Shown in pieces: positions 34,138 to 43,300 of a stretch of DNA of 64,000 bases. The notes beneath the pieces are model-generated. The model was not told where the DNA came from. It was given only the letters and a program-made list of their open reading frames with translations, and ran no database searches. The DNA is from Acidimangrovimonas sediminis (lineage in GTDB: Bacteria > Pseudomonadota > Alphaproteobacteria > Rhodobacterales > Rhodobacteraceae), in contig NZ_PHSN01000012.1 in assembly GCF_002871005.1 (NCBI RefSeq), positions 62,001 through 126,000 on the forward strand, in the 5' to 3' direction. The translations under genes were made by a program, and so were the position numbers. How positions within the stretch are numbered: position 1 is the first letter of the stretch; every line of letters starts with the position of its first letter.

Positions 34138-34160
34138 AAACCGGTTTACTAAACCGCTTT
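34138..34160. promoter_or_regulatory. Candidate LacI-family operators upstream of the sugar-ABC regulator
   Basis: AAACCGGTTT (34138-34147) is a perfect palindrome. AAACCGCTTT (34151-34160) is a one-mismatch copy 13 bp away, both in an A+T-rich patch 20-40 bases before the LacI start codon. They differ from the TTGAACCGGTTCAA sites in the flanks (AAA against GAA), so the two regulators in this neighbourhood may discriminate by those bases. Confidence 0.6.
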
Positions 34161-34179
34161 ACCAATTCGAGGATAGGGT

Positions 34180-35241
34180 ATGACGAAAGCACCCGGCAAA
34201 ACCGCAAGGCTCAAGGACGTCGCGCTGCGCGCGGGGCTGGCGCCTGCGACGGTGTCGCGGTTCCTCAACCAGTCGATCACGCTGCCCGACGAGACCGCCC
34301 AGCGGATCCGCGCGGCCATCGCCGAGCTGAACTACCGCCCGAACCCGATCGCACGGTCGCTGTCGCGCGGCCGGTCGGACACCATCGGCCTTGCCCTGCC
34401 GGACATCGCCAACCCGTTCTTCAGCCACCTTGCCGCCGCTGCGGAGGTCGCGGCGCGGGCCGGGGCGCGCACCGTCGTCCTGTCGTCGACGATGAACACG
34501 CTCGAGGGCGAGATCCGCACCTTCGACCGCCTTGGTCAGGGGCTGTTCGACGGGCTGCTGTTTGCCACCAACCACATCGACGAGGACGGCACGCTGGCCC
34601 GTCTCGTCAATGCCAATGCCGGCCGGGTGGTGCTGGTCGACGAGGATATCCCCGACAGCCGGGTGCCCAAGGTCTTTTCGGACAACGTGCAGGGCGGGCG
34701 CCTCGCGGGCGAGGCGCTGACCGATGCCGGCCACCGGACGATCGCCTATATCGGCGGCCCCGACCGTCTGATGAGCACGATCGAACGCGGCGCGGGGCTG
34801 GCGCAGGCCATCCGCGCCGCCGGGCCCGACGCCCGCGTGGCGGCAGAGCTGACCGGCGACTACACCCACGAACACGGCCGCCGCGCCATGCGCCGAGTGC
34901 TCGACACGATGCCCGAGGTGACAGGCGTGTTCTTCGGCAGCGACACGATCTTCATGGGCGCGCTCGAGGTGCTGCGCGACGCGGGGCTGCGGCTGGGGCG
35001 CGAAATCTCGGCGGTGACCTTCGACGACGCGGCGCCGCTCGGGTTCCTCGACCCGCCGGTCACCGCGATCCGCCATTCGATCGACCGGATCGCCGCCGAG
35101 GCCTTCGCCCTGCTGGAGGAGGCAATCACCACGACGGGATCCGACGGCGCGATTGCGCCGCGCACACTGCGCATCCCGGTGGCCTGCATTCCCCGCGCCT
35201 CGGTCGGCCCACCGCCGCGCGCCGGCAGCCCGCCACGCTGA
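34180..35241 (+). CDS. LacI-family transcriptional regulator
   Basis: A conventional 353-residue LacI/GalR protein. The headpiece is RLKDVALRAGLAPATVSRFLNQS and the hinge is LNYRPNPIARSLSRGRSD. A type-I periplasmic-binding-protein core follows, with TIGLALPDIANPFFSHLAAAAE, GLLFATNH, FSDNVQGGRLAGEALTDAGHRTIAYIGGP, FFGSDTIFMGALEVLRDAGL and SAVTFDDAAPLGFLDPPVTAIRHSIDRI. It precedes and probably controls the sugar ABC operon starting 51 bases downstream, and probably itself through the adjacent palindromes. It ends at a 7-bp stem. Confidence 0.92.
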   Translation: MTKAPGKTARLKDVALRAGLAPATVSRFLNQSITLPDETAQRIRAAIAELNYRPNPIARSLSRGRSDTIGLALPDIANPFFSHLAAAAEVAARAGARTVVLSSTMNTLEGEIRTFDRLGQGLFDGLLFATNHIDEDGTLARLVNANAGRVVLVDEDIPDSRVPKVFSDNVQGGRLAGEALTDAGHRTIAYIGGPDRLMSTIERGAGLAQAIRAAGPDARVAAELTGDYTHEHGRRAMRRVLDTMPEVTGVFFGSDTIFMGALEVLRDAGLRLGREISAVTFDDAAPLGFLDPPVTAIRHSIDRIAAEAFALLEEAITTTGSDGAIAPRTLRIPVACIPRASVGPPPRAGSPPR

Positions 35242-35258
35242 CCTGCCCGCCGGGCAGG
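35242..35258 (+). terminator. Short hairpin after the LacI gene
   Basis: CCTGCCC-GCC-GGGCAGG immediately follows the TGA. No T-run follows, so it is more likely an attenuating or stabilising stem between the regulator and the transport operon than a full stop. Confidence 0.45.
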
Positions 35259-35292
35259 CCAGACGCCAGACATCACAGGAAGAAGGTCCGAA

Positions 35293-36057
35293 ATGGTTAA
35301 GAACGTATTGCTCCTAGGGGAAAGCTGGCTGACGGCCGAGACCCACTACAAGGGTTTCGACCAGTTCAACAGCGCCGCCTATCACCTTGGGGGCGAGCCC
35401 TTCGTCACCGCGGTCGAGGGCGAGGAATTCCATGTCGACTACATGCCCTCGCACGAGGCGGTGACCAGGCTGCCCTATACCCTCGACGGGCTGACGGCCT
35501 GGGACATCATCGTGATCTCGGACATCGGGGCGAACACCCTTCTGCTGCCGCCCGATGTCTTCCTGCGCAGCCAGCCGCGGCCCAACCGCCTCAAGCTGCT
35601 CCGCGACTGGACGCTGGGGGGCGGCGGGCTGATGATGATCGGCGGCTACCTCACCTTCCAGGGCATCGACGGCAAGGGCCGCTGGGCCCGCACCCCGGTC
35701 GAGCAGGTGCTGCCGGTGACCTGCCTGCCCCATGACGACCGGATCGAGGTGCCAAACGGCTTCTCGGCGGAGCTGACCGGCCCCGAGGGCCACCCGCTGG
35801 GCGAAGGTCTCTCCGGCGAATGGCCGCTTCTGCTGGGCGCCAACGAGATCGTGCCGAAGCCCGGCGCCGAGGTGATCGCCCGCCTGCCCGAGGAGGAGGG
35901 CGGCCACCCGCTGCTGGCCTGCGGAACCTATGGCGAGGGGCGGTCGATCGCCTGGGCCTCGGATGTCGGGCCGCACTGGGTGCCGCAGACCTTCATCGAC
36001 TGGCCGGGCTACCAGCAGCTCTGGCTCAACTGCCTGCGCTGGCTGAGCGCGAAATGA
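35293..36057 (+). CDS. Glutamine-amidotransferase-like domain protein (GATase1-like)
   Basis: The 254-residue protein has a class-I glutamine-amidotransferase-like fold: VLLLGESWLTAETHYKGFDQF, TAWDIIVISDIGANTLLLP, LRDWTLGGGGLMMIGGYLTFQG and GRSIAWASDVGPHW. The nucleophile-elbow cysteine is absent: the turn reads MMIGGYLTF. It is therefore probably not an amidotransferase but a ligand-binding or structural protein, as in the uncharacterised family PF07090 (as I recall). First gene of the sugar-ABC operon and overlapping the ATPase start by ATGA; its role there is unknown. Confidence 0.75.
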   Translation: MVKNVLLLGESWLTAETHYKGFDQFNSAAYHLGGEPFVTAVEGEEFHVDYMPSHEAVTRLPYTLDGLTAWDIIVISDIGANTLLLPPDVFLRSQPRPNRLKLLRDWTLGGGGLMMIGGYLTFQGIDGKGRWARTPVEQVLPVTCLPHDDRIEVPNGFSAELTGPEGHPLGEGLSGEWPLLLGANEIVPKPGAEVIARLPEEEGGHPLLACGTYGEGRSIAWASDVGPHWVPQTFIDWPGYQQLWLNCLRWLSAK

Positions 36058-36902
36058 CGCCCCCGCCCGCCCCCCAGGTTCTGCCCGAGGATGCGGTGTC
36101 GGCGGCCGTTCCGCCCCCGGGCACGCCGCTGGTCGAGGCCCGCGGCATCACCCGGCGCTTCGGCGCGCTGACCGCGCTTGCCGGGGTCGATCTGGATATC
36201 CGCGCGGGCGAGGTTCTGGCCCTTCTCGGCGACAACGGGGCGGGCAAGACCACCTTCGTCAAGGTGCTGGCCGGGGCGCATCCGGCCAGCTCCGGCACGC
36301 TCAGGATCGGCGGCGAGGCGGTACAGTTCGCCTCGCCCAAGGACGCCGCGCGCGCCGGGATCGCCACGATCTACCAGGAGCTGGCGCTGTCGGAAAACCT
36401 GACCGTGGCCGAGAACGTCTTTCTCGGGCAGGAGCTGACCCGCCGGATCCTTGGCGTGCCGTTCCTCAGGCGGGCCGAGATGCGCAGCCGGGTCGCCGGA
36501 CTTCTGCGCACGCTCGACGCGCATATCCACGATACCCGGGCGCTGGTCGGCGGATTGTCGGGCGGGCAGCGGCAGGCGGTCGCCATCGCCCGGGCGCTGC
36601 ACCTCAAGGCGCGGGTCGTGATCATGGACGAACCCACCGCCGCGCTGGCCGTGGCCGAGACCCGCAAGGTCCTGTCGCTGGCCCGGCGGCTGGCCGAGCA
36701 GGGCTGCGCCGTAGTCCTGATCAGCCACAACATCTCGGACGTGTTCGAGGTGGCCGACCGGATGTGCGTGTTCCGTCGCGGCCACAAGATCGCCGAGCGC
36801 ACCCGGGCCGAGACCGACCCGGACGAGATCGTTTCCCTCATCACCGGCGCCCACCCCGCTGCGCGGGCGATCGATGAACAGCACAACAACAGGCGCGGCT
36901 AG
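36054..36902 (+). CDS. Sugar ABC transporter ATPase, single domain (FrcA-like)
   Basis: A 282-residue single-domain ATPase of the CUT2 sugar class. It has Walker A GDNGAGKTT (about 60-68), Q-loop TIYQELALSENLTVAENVFLG, signature LSGGQRQAVAIARALHLK, Walker B VVIMDEPTAALAV and the H-loop SHNISDVFEVADR. Unlike EryE it has one nucleotide-binding domain and would act as a homodimer. ATG 36054 overlaps the preceding stop. It serves the two permeases and binding protein downstream. Confidence 0.9.
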   Translation: MTPPPAPQVLPEDAVSAAVPPPGTPLVEARGITRRFGALTALAGVDLDIRAGEVLALLGDNGAGKTTFVKVLAGAHPASSGTLRIGGEAVQFASPKDAARAGIATIYQELALSENLTVAENVFLGQELTRRILGVPFLRRAEMRSRVAGLLRTLDAHIHDTRALVGGLSGGQRQAVAIARALHLKARVVIMDEPTAALAVAETRKVLSLARRLAEQGCAVVLISHNISDVFEVADRMCVFRRGHKIAERTRAETDPDEIVSLITGAHPAARAIDEQHNNRRG

Positions 36903-36920
36903 ACCAACAGAGGAAGACCC

Positions 36921-37907
36921 ATGCAGAAACGAACTTTCGTGTCGATGCTGGCCGGGGCGGCGCTTGCCCTCGGCGCGCTGCCCGCGATGGCGCAGAAGGA
37001 ACCGTCGGTCGCCTTCGTGCCGCAGCTGATCGGCATCCCCTATTTCAACGCGATGGAGGCCGGCGGCAAGGCCGCGGGCAAGGACCTTGGCGTCAAGTTC
37101 ACCTACACCGGGCCGGTCAGCGCCAACCCGGTCGACCAGATCCAGATCGTACAAAGCCTGATCGCGCGCAAGGTCGACGCGATCGCGGTCAGCGTGATCG
37201 ACGCCTCGCAGATCGCGCCGCTGGTCAAGGCGGCCAAGGCCGCGGGCTCGACCCTGTTCACCGCCGACAGCGACGCCGCCGACAGCGGCCGCGCGGTCTA
37301 TGTCGCCCAGGCGACCGACCAGGGGCTGGGCTACACGCTGATCGACGAACTGGTGAAGCGGGTGGGCGACAGCGCCACCATCGGCATCGTCTCGGGCGAT
37401 CCGACCTCGGCCAACCTGAACGCCTGGATCGGCTTCATGCAGAAGCGGGTGAAGGAGAAATACCCCAAGGTCACCCTGCTCAAGCCGCAATACGCCGGCG
37501 GTACGTCGGAACGCGCGGCGCAGCTGACCTCCGACCTGATCTCGGCCCATCCCGACCTGAAGGCCGTGATCTCGGTCGCCTCCTCGACCTGCCCGGGCGT
37601 CGGCCAGGCAATCGAGACGGCGGGCAAGACCGGCCAGATCATCGGCACCGGCTATTGCAGCCCCAACACCGCGCGGTCCTACATCAAGAGCGGCGCCTTC
37701 GGGTTCACCGTGCTCTGGGATCCCTACAAGCTTGGCTACCTGACGGTCTGGGCCGGCAAAGAACTGGCCGAGGGCAAGACCTTCAAGGCCGAGAACAAGG
37801 TGCCGACCTTCCCGAACCCCGTCGCCTATGATGCCAAGACCGGGATCCTGCTGCTCGGCAAGCCCGCGGTCTTCACCAAGGAGAACGTCGACAAGTTCGA
37901 CTTCTGA
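36921..37907 (+). CDS. Periplasmic sugar-binding protein (RhaS/LsrB-like)
   Basis: The 328-residue protein has a Sec signal (MQKRTFVSMLAGAALALGALPAMAQ, cleavage after AMA) and a PBP-1 mature domain: VAFVPQLIGIPYFNAMEAGGKAAG, ADAI-like VDAIAVSVIDASQIAPLVKAAKAAGS, TADSDAADSGRAVYVAQATDQGLG and IGIVSGDPTSANLNAWIGFM. The pattern VDAIAVSxxD and TxDSD resembles the autoinducer-2/rhamnose binding subgroup. The ligand is not determinable. Confidence 0.88.
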   Translation: MQKRTFVSMLAGAALALGALPAMAQKEPSVAFVPQLIGIPYFNAMEAGGKAAGKDLGVKFTYTGPVSANPVDQIQIVQSLIARKVDAIAVSVIDASQIAPLVKAAKAAGSTLFTADSDAADSGRAVYVAQATDQGLGYTLIDELVKRVGDSATIGIVSGDPTSANLNAWIGFMQKRVKEKYPKVTLLKPQYAGGTSERAAQLTSDLISAHPDLKAVISVASSTCPGVGQAIETAGKTGQIIGTGYCSPNTARSYIKSGAFGFTVLWDPYKLGYLTVWAGKELAEGKTFKAENKVPTFPNPVAYDAKTGILLLGKPAVFTKENVDKFDF

Positions 37908-37914
37908 CCCGCGG

Positions 37915-37944
37915 CGCCCGGCCACGGCCCTTCGCGGCCGGGCG
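37915..37944 (+). terminator. Intercistronic hairpin after the binding-protein gene
   Basis: CGCCCGGCC / GGCCGGGCG form a 9-bp stem eight bases past the stop. Such stems commonly raise binding-protein mRNA over permease mRNA. Confidence 0.55.
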
Positions 37945-37977
37945 TCCCCTGCCGCACCCCATTCCGGGAACCCCGAG

Positions 37978-38979
37978 ATGACCGAGACCCCGACACGCCG
38001 CGCGGGCTGGCAGCTGCCGCCCTGGCTCGACGACAGCGGACGCGAACTGGCGCTGGTGCTGGCCTGCATCGTGGCCATCGCGGTGTTCAGCATGGCCAGC
38101 CCGTTCTTCCTGACCGCATCGAACCTGATGACGATCCTGCGCAACAGCTACGAGCTGCTGCTGGTGGGGCTGGCGATGACCTTGCTGATCGCGATGGGCG
38201 CGGTCGACATCTCGATCGGCGCGGCGATGGGGTTCTGCGCCCTCTTCGTGGGCTATGCGCTGCTCGCCGGTCTGCCGCTGATCGTGGCCATCCTCGTAGG
38301 CTGCCTTTCGGGCGCAGCGGCGGGGCTGGTCGTCGCGCTGGTGGTGGTCGGCGCCGGCATCCCCTCGATCGTCGGCACGCTGGGCCTGATGGGGGTGATC
38401 CGGATGGCGATCTACCTGCTGCTCGGGGGGCAGTGGATGTCGGGCATTCCCGACGGGCTGACCCGGATGCTGGCGGCGGCGCCGGGGGGCCTGCCCGTCG
38501 CGGTCTGGGTGATCGCGATCGTCTATCTCGCGGTCTGGGTCGCCCTGAGGCGTACCGGCTTCGGCCTGCATATCCTCGCCATCGGCAATTCCGAGGCCAA
38601 GGCGCGGCTTCAGGGCCTTCCGGTGCTGCGGCTTCGCTTCATCACCCATGTCGTCAGCGGCGTGCTGACCGGAATCGCCGCGGTCTACTACGTCGCCACC
38701 TACCGCAACGTCACCATGGCCGTGGGCAGCGACATCGGCCTTGAGGCGATCGCGGCCGTGATCCTGGGCGGCAGCGCGATCACCGGCGGCAAGTGCAGCA
38801 TCATCGGCACCGCCCTGGGCGTCGCCCTGCTGCGCATCCTGCAGAACGGCCTGCTGCTGATCGGGGTGCCCTCGCTCTGGCAGACCGTCGTCACCGGGGC
38901 GCTGCTGCTGGGCGTGCTGGCGGCCGAGGTCGGCAGCGGAAGCCTGCGCGGCCTGGTCCGAGAAAGGGGGGCGGCATGA
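37978..38979 (+). CDS. Sugar ABC transporter permease 1
   Basis: The 333-residue RbsC-type permease has SNLMTILRNSYELLLVGLAMTLLIAMGAVDISIGAAMGF (channel signature, here with A instead of G before VDIS) and FGLHILAIGNSEAKARLQGLPVLR (coupling loop). GLEAIAAVILGGSAITGGKCSIIGT is also present. It starts at ATG 37978, as the upstream in-frame residues are low-complexity shadow of the intergenic region. Its stop overlaps permease 2 by ATGA. Confidence 0.88.
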   Translation: MTETPTRRAGWQLPPWLDDSGRELALVLACIVAIAVFSMASPFFLTASNLMTILRNSYELLLVGLAMTLLIAMGAVDISIGAAMGFCALFVGYALLAGLPLIVAILVGCLSGAAAGLVVALVVVGAGIPSIVGTLGLMGVIRMAIYLLLGGQWMSGIPDGLTRMLAAAPGGLPVAVWVIAIVYLAVWVALRRTGFGLHILAIGNSEAKARLQGLPVLRLRFITHVVSGVLTGIAAVYYVATYRNVTMAVGSDIGLEAIAAVILGGSAITGGKCSIIGTALGVALLRILQNGLLLIGVPSLWQTVVTGALLLGVLAAEVGSGSLRGLVRERGAA

Positions 38980-39944
38980 GCGTCGGCCTTTCCACAGAGC
39001 GCCTGCACGGCCTGCGCAGTCACCTTGTCATCCTGATGCTGGCGGCCCTGTGGGTGCTGTTGCTGGCAGGGGTCGCGCTGACCCAGCCGTGGATCCTGTC
39101 GGGCTATACCGTCACCTCCGTCCTTCAGTTCACGACCCTCCTCGCCCTCGTCTCGCTGGGTCAGGGGCTGGTGGTGATCGGCGGCTCGGGCGTCGACCTG
39201 TCAGTGGGCGGCAACGTCTCGCTCTCGGCGATCCTCGGCGGGCTTGCGCTGCAGGCGGGATGGCCCGCCTGGACGCTGCCGCTGGTCTGCACCGCAAGCG
39301 GCCTTCTGCTCGGGGCCTTCAACGGGCTTCTGGTGACGCGGCTGCGGATCACCCCGCTGATCCTGACGCTGGGGTCGTTCTACCTGTTTTCCGGACTGGC
39401 GCTGGCGCTGACCAACGGCGGCACGATCCCGGGGGTGCCCGCCTGGCTGACCGGCTGGGGCCGCGGCACCTGGGGCGTGATCCCGGCGCCGTTCCTGGTA
39501 CTGGTGGTGCCCGCCTTCGCCCTGGGCATCCTGGTGCTGTGGCAGACGTCCTGGGGCCGTTGGATCTATGCCATGGGCGCCAGCGAACGCGCCGCGCACC
39601 TCTCCGGCATTCCCGTCGACCGGCTGCGGATGGCGATCTTTTCCGTGACCGGCGCGCTCTGCGGCCTTGCCGCCTTCGTCTCGCTCGCCTGGCTTGGCAG
39701 CGCACGGCCCAACATCGGCCTGAACCTGGAGCTGGAGGCGCTGACCGCCGCCATGCTGGGCGGTCTTGCGATCGCCGGCGGGCGCGGCGCGATGCCCGGC
39801 GTTCTGGCCGCCGCCCTGCTGATCGTCACGCTCAAGACGGTGATGCTGCAGGCCGGCCTCGATACCGTCTGGCAGGTCGGCACCATCGGCCTGTTGCTGA
39901 TCGCCGCCCTCTTCGTCGACCGCTACGCCTTGCACAAGGGATGA
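38976..39944 (+). CDS. Sugar ABC transporter permease 2
   Basis: The 322-residue RbsC-type permease carries LVSLGQGLVVIGGSGVDLSVGGNVSL, GRWIYAMGASERAAHLSGIPVDRLR and EALTAAMLGGLAIAGGRGAMPGVLAAALL. Two different permeases with one single-domain ATPase suggest a heterodimeric channel, as in the LsrC/LsrD and RhaP/RhaQ systems. Confidence 0.88.
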   Translation: MSVGLSTERLHGLRSHLVILMLAALWVLLLAGVALTQPWILSGYTVTSVLQFTTLLALVSLGQGLVVIGGSGVDLSVGGNVSLSAILGGLALQAGWPAWTLPLVCTASGLLLGAFNGLLVTRLRITPLILTLGSFYLFSGLALALTNGGTIPGVPAWLTGWGRGTWGVIPAPFLVLVVPAFALGILVLWQTSWGRWIYAMGASERAAHLSGIPVDRLRMAIFSVTGALCGLAAFVSLAWLGSARPNIGLNLELEALTAAMLGGLAIAGGRGAMPGVLAAALLIVTLKTVMLQAGLDTVWQVGTIGLLLIAALFVDRYALHKG

Positions 39945-39949
39945 CACCT

Positions 39950-41263
39950 ATGACCGACTTCGACCGCATTTCAGGATGGCTCGACGACCACGCGGACACG
40001 CTGGCCCGAACCCTGTGCGAGATGATCGACTTCCCCTCGATCGTGAAGGCCGACCCGACCGAGGCCGGCCCGGGTGAGCGCGACTGCCAGCACTACCTCA
40101 AGGCCCGGCTGGAGGCGATGGGCATGGAAACCGACCTGTGGGAGCCCGACGGCCCCGCGCTCTACGCCAAGTACGAGGGGCGCGCCGGCGCCCACAAGGG
40201 CCGCACCTTCGACGGCCGGCCCAACCTGGGCGGCGTGCTGCGCGGCACCGGCGGGGGCAAGTCGCTGATGCTGACCGGTCACATCGACGTCGTGCCGCCC
40301 GGCCCCGCCGAGCACTGGAAGACCGACCCCTTCAAGGCCGAGGTGATCGACGGCCGGGTGCATGGCCGCGGCGCGGTCGACATGAAGGGCGGGGTGGCCG
40401 CGATGCTGCTGGCGGTCGAGGCGCTGCATGCGCTCGACATCCGCCTGAAGGGCGACATCGTCTTCACCACCGTGGTCGACGAAGAGATCGGCGGTATGGG
40501 ATCGCTGGCCATGGTCGACCGCGGCTTCCGCGCCGATGCCGGCATCATGACCGAACCCACCGACAACCGCATCGCCCCGCTCTGCCACGGCATCCTGTGG
40601 GGGCGGATCATCCTTGACGGGATCGGCGGCCATGCCGAGCTGGTGCCGAAATCCTGGGATGCGACCGGCCCGGTCGACGCGGTACAGCTGGTGCGCCAGA
40701 TGCTCGACGGCATCGACATCCTGAATCGCCGCTGGCAGTGGGATCCGCGCAAGAACCACCCGCTGATGCCCCTGCCCAACCAGGTGATGGTGACGCAGAT
40801 CAACGTGGGCGAGCATCCTGCCTCCATCGCCGGGCGCGGGGTCATCACCTTCGACGCCCAGTACCTGCCATCGGAGCATGACGAGGTGAACCTCGGCGGC
40901 CGGGTCAAGCGCGAGATCGAGGAGCACATCGCCAGGATCTGCGAGGCCGACCCCTACCTGCGCAAGGTGCCCGCACGGGTGGAGTGGATCCTCGATGCCG
41001 ATTGCGCCGAGGTGCCGCAGGATCATCCCTTCGTCACGGCGTTCCAGGGCGCCGTGTCGGACGCCGCGCTGAACCCGGCGCTGGACGGGTTCGGCGCGCA
41101 TAGCGACATCGGCCTGCCGACGACCCTCGGGGGGACGCCGACGGTCAACTTCGGGCCGGGCGACCCCGGCTTCGCGCACCAGCCGAACGAACAGGTGCCG
41201 GTGGCCGACCTCGTCGCCTGCGCCAAGGCGATCGCCTTCGCGCTGATGCGCTGGTGCAACTGA
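39950..41263 (+). CDS. M20-family metallo-deacylase (ArgE/DapE type)
   Basis: The 437-residue protein has the M20 metal ligands in order: TGHIDVVPPGP (His), GRGAVDMKGGVA (bridging Asp), TTVVDEEIGGMGS (general-base Glu then metal Glu), AGIMTEPTD and the C-terminal FAHQPNEQVPV (His). A dimerisation insert lies between about 200 and 320. It hydrolyses an amide bond of an N-acyl compound. I chose ATG 39950, since ATG 39941 abuts AAGGG with no spacing. Coupling to a sugar importer suggests that the substrate may be an N-acylated or amide-linked sugar or amino acid conjugate (inference). Confidence 0.87.
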   Translation: MTDFDRISGWLDDHADTLARTLCEMIDFPSIVKADPTEAGPGERDCQHYLKARLEAMGMETDLWEPDGPALYAKYEGRAGAHKGRTFDGRPNLGGVLRGTGGGKSLMLTGHIDVVPPGPAEHWKTDPFKAEVIDGRVHGRGAVDMKGGVAAMLLAVEALHALDIRLKGDIVFTTVVDEEIGGMGSLAMVDRGFRADAGIMTEPTDNRIAPLCHGILWGRIILDGIGGHAELVPKSWDATGPVDAVQLVRQMLDGIDILNRRWQWDPRKNHPLMPLPNQVMVTQINVGEHPASIAGRGVITFDAQYLPSEHDEVNLGGRVKREIEEHIARICEADPYLRKVPARVEWILDADCAEVPQDHPFVTAFQGAVSDAALNPALDGFGAHSDIGLPTTLGGTPTVNFGPGDPGFAHQPNEQVPVADLVACAKAIAFALMRWCN

Positions 41264-41726
41264 CCGGCGCCCCCGCCTGATCGGCCACCCGCCTGCCTGG
41301 CTGCAGTGCCGGGCTGACGCGGCCGACCATCGGTCGCCTCGTCCCTCCCCGCCTCCAAGATGCGTTGCCGCGCCGGGCCCCCCTGTGCCCGACCTGTGCC
41401 CCGCGTATGCCCGGCGTGTTCCCGGCGGGCCGCCCTTGCGCGGGGCCTGAGCAACCTGCTCCCCTGACCCATGGGCGGTGCTTTCCAAGGCACTCGCCCG
41501 GTCCCCGTGCCTGCTTTTACGGCAGCCCCGAAATCCGGCAGTTCTTTTGCGCCGGGCACAGAAATGTTTTGCCATGCGCTCGGAAGTTATTTTAACCTTA
41601 AACCAATACGGCGCAGAATCTGGACGCCGTTCCACCGGATGTCACGCAGAGGACACCGGTCAGAAAAGGCGTTCTCCGCACCGGTGACGCGACCGGTCGG
41701 ACCGCCGCAACAGCGGAGAAACGACC
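41264..41726. other. Noncoding gap with probable promoter of the second peptide-type ABC operon
   Basis: No gene is seen. The left three-quarters are GC-rich and repetitive in Cys/Pro-type codons. The A+T-rich island 41560-41640 contains TTTAACCTTAAA (41591-41602), a small inverted repeat (TTTAA-CC-TTAAA), and is the probable promoter/operator area. Confidence 0.35.
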
Positions 41727-43262
41727 ATGCCGAACACGACGAGACGGGACTTTCTGCAACTCACCGGCGCGGGCCTCGTGCTGGCGGGCCTGCTGCGCGG
41801 ACAGGTCGCCCACGCGGCCGACAGCGACATCGTGACCATCGCCTACAACGTCAACCTTCCCGCCTGGGATCCGACCGTCGGCCCCTCGGCGGTGAACCCG
41901 ACGATCCAGGCGATCTACCGTGCGGTCTTCGACCAGTACATCGGCCAGAAACCCGACCTGTCGTTCGAGCCGGGCCTGCTGACCGACTGGGGCTGGAACG
42001 CGGACAAGACCAAGATCCACATGACGGTGCGCGAAGGCGTGAAGTGGCACGACGGATCCGACCTGACCCCGGAAGACGTGGTCTGGTCGCTGCAACGCGC
42101 CGCCGATCCCAAGACCGGCAATCCGATCCAGTCGGTCTGGGCGACGATGGAGAATTTCACCACCGACGGCCAGACGATCCACGCCGATCTGAAAAGCTAC
42201 GACCCCACCCTTTTCGAATGGATGGCCTTCCTCACCGGCTATGTCCTGCCCAAGGCCTATTACGAGAAGGTGGGCCCCAAGGGGTTCGAGGCGAAGCCGA
42301 TCGGCACCGGCCCCTACATGGTGGACGAATTCCAGTCGAACGGCTTCCTCCGGCTGAAGGCGAACCCGCATTACTGGGGGCCGAAGCCGGCCTTCCAGAC
42401 GGTGGTGTTCAAGTTCGTCCTCGACGCCACCAGCCGCGTGGCCGAGGTGCAGAGTGGCGGGTCGGACGTGACGTTGCAGATCCCGTATGAGGATTACGAC
42501 CGCCTGACCAAGGGCGGCAAGTTCTCGGGCACCTGCGAGCCGGTATCGGACATCGGCATGATCTTCATCACCAATGTCGAGCCGCTGCTGGACAAGAACG
42601 TCCGCCTTGCCGCGACCCACGCGGTGGACAAGAAGGCGATCATCAAGCGCCTTCTGCGCGGCTATGGCGTTCCGATCGACACGCTCGAGGCGCCGGGCTA
42701 CGCCGCCTATGATCCGTCGATCAAGGTGCCCTACGATCCCGAGATGGCGAAGAAGCTTCTGGCGAAGAGCGGGTTCTCGCCCGAGAAGCCGGTGAAGGTG
42801 AAGATCCAGACCACCCGCGGCTACATGCCCAAGGATTACGAGATGATCCAGGCCATCGCCGGGATGTGGAAGAAGGTGGGCATCGAGGCCGAGATCGAGG
42901 TCTACGAGATCGCCCAGCATTTCCAGCTGCGCGCGGCGCACAAGCTGGCGCCGTTCGCCTTCTACAACTGGGGCAACGCCATCGGCGATCCGGCCACCTC
43001 GACCGGCTTCGCGATGTTCGGGCCCTCGTCGAACTCGGCCTGGAAGACCAAGGACCTCGACGCCAAGATCGCCCCGCTCTGGGGCGAAAAGGACGAGGCC
43101 AAGCGGATCGCGGGCTGGAAGGCCGTCGACAAATACATCGCCGAAGAGGGCTATGTCCTGCCGCTCCTGCAATACGCCCAGCCGATCGTGTTCCGCAAAG
43201 GCCTCAAGGTGACGCCGAACAAGTCCGAGGCGCTTGAGCCCACGCTGATCGCCAAGGCCTGA
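41727..43262 (+). CDS. Peptide/opine-type ABC transporter substrate-binding protein
   Basis: A 511-residue SBP_bac_5 protein with a clear twin-arginine signal (TTRRDFLQLTGAGLVLAG) and cleavage near AHAAD. Mature features are AYNVNLPAWDPTVGPSA, HMTVREGVKWHDGSDLTPEDVVWSL, IGTGPYMVDEFQSNG, VRLAATHAVDKKAIIKRLL and FGPSSNSAW. Export in a folded state through Tat may indicate a tightly folded or cofactor-bearing protein. First gene of an operon with two permeases and two ATPases. Confidence 0.9.
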   Translation: MPNTTRRDFLQLTGAGLVLAGLLRGQVAHAADSDIVTIAYNVNLPAWDPTVGPSAVNPTIQAIYRAVFDQYIGQKPDLSFEPGLLTDWGWNADKTKIHMTVREGVKWHDGSDLTPEDVVWSLQRAADPKTGNPIQSVWATMENFTTDGQTIHADLKSYDPTLFEWMAFLTGYVLPKAYYEKVGPKGFEAKPIGTGPYMVDEFQSNGFLRLKANPHYWGPKPAFQTVVFKFVLDATSRVAEVQSGGSDVTLQIPYEDYDRLTKGGKFSGTCEPVSDIGMIFITNVEPLLDKNVRLAATHAVDKKAIIKRLLRGYGVPIDTLEAPGYAAYDPSIKVPYDPEMAKKLLAKSGFSPEKPVKVKIQTTRGYMPKDYEMIQAIAGMWKKVGIEAEIEVYEIAQHFQLRAAHKLAPFAFYNWGNAIGDPATSTGFAMFGPSSNSAWKTKDLDAKIAPLWGEKDEAKRIAGWKAVDKYIAEEGYVLPLLQYAQPIVFRKGLKVTPNKSEALEPTLIAKA

Positions 43263-43300
43263 TCGGAGGCCGTGGGGGGCACCGGCGAACGGATGACAGG

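Noticed and set aside
35293-36057. Active class-I glutamine amidotransferase
   Set aside because: The nucleophile elbow lacks Cys; only the fold resembles the family.
36009-38144. 711-codon minus-strand frame opposite the sugar ABC genes
   Set aside because: Opposite clear ATPase and binding-protein genes, no motif, no SD.
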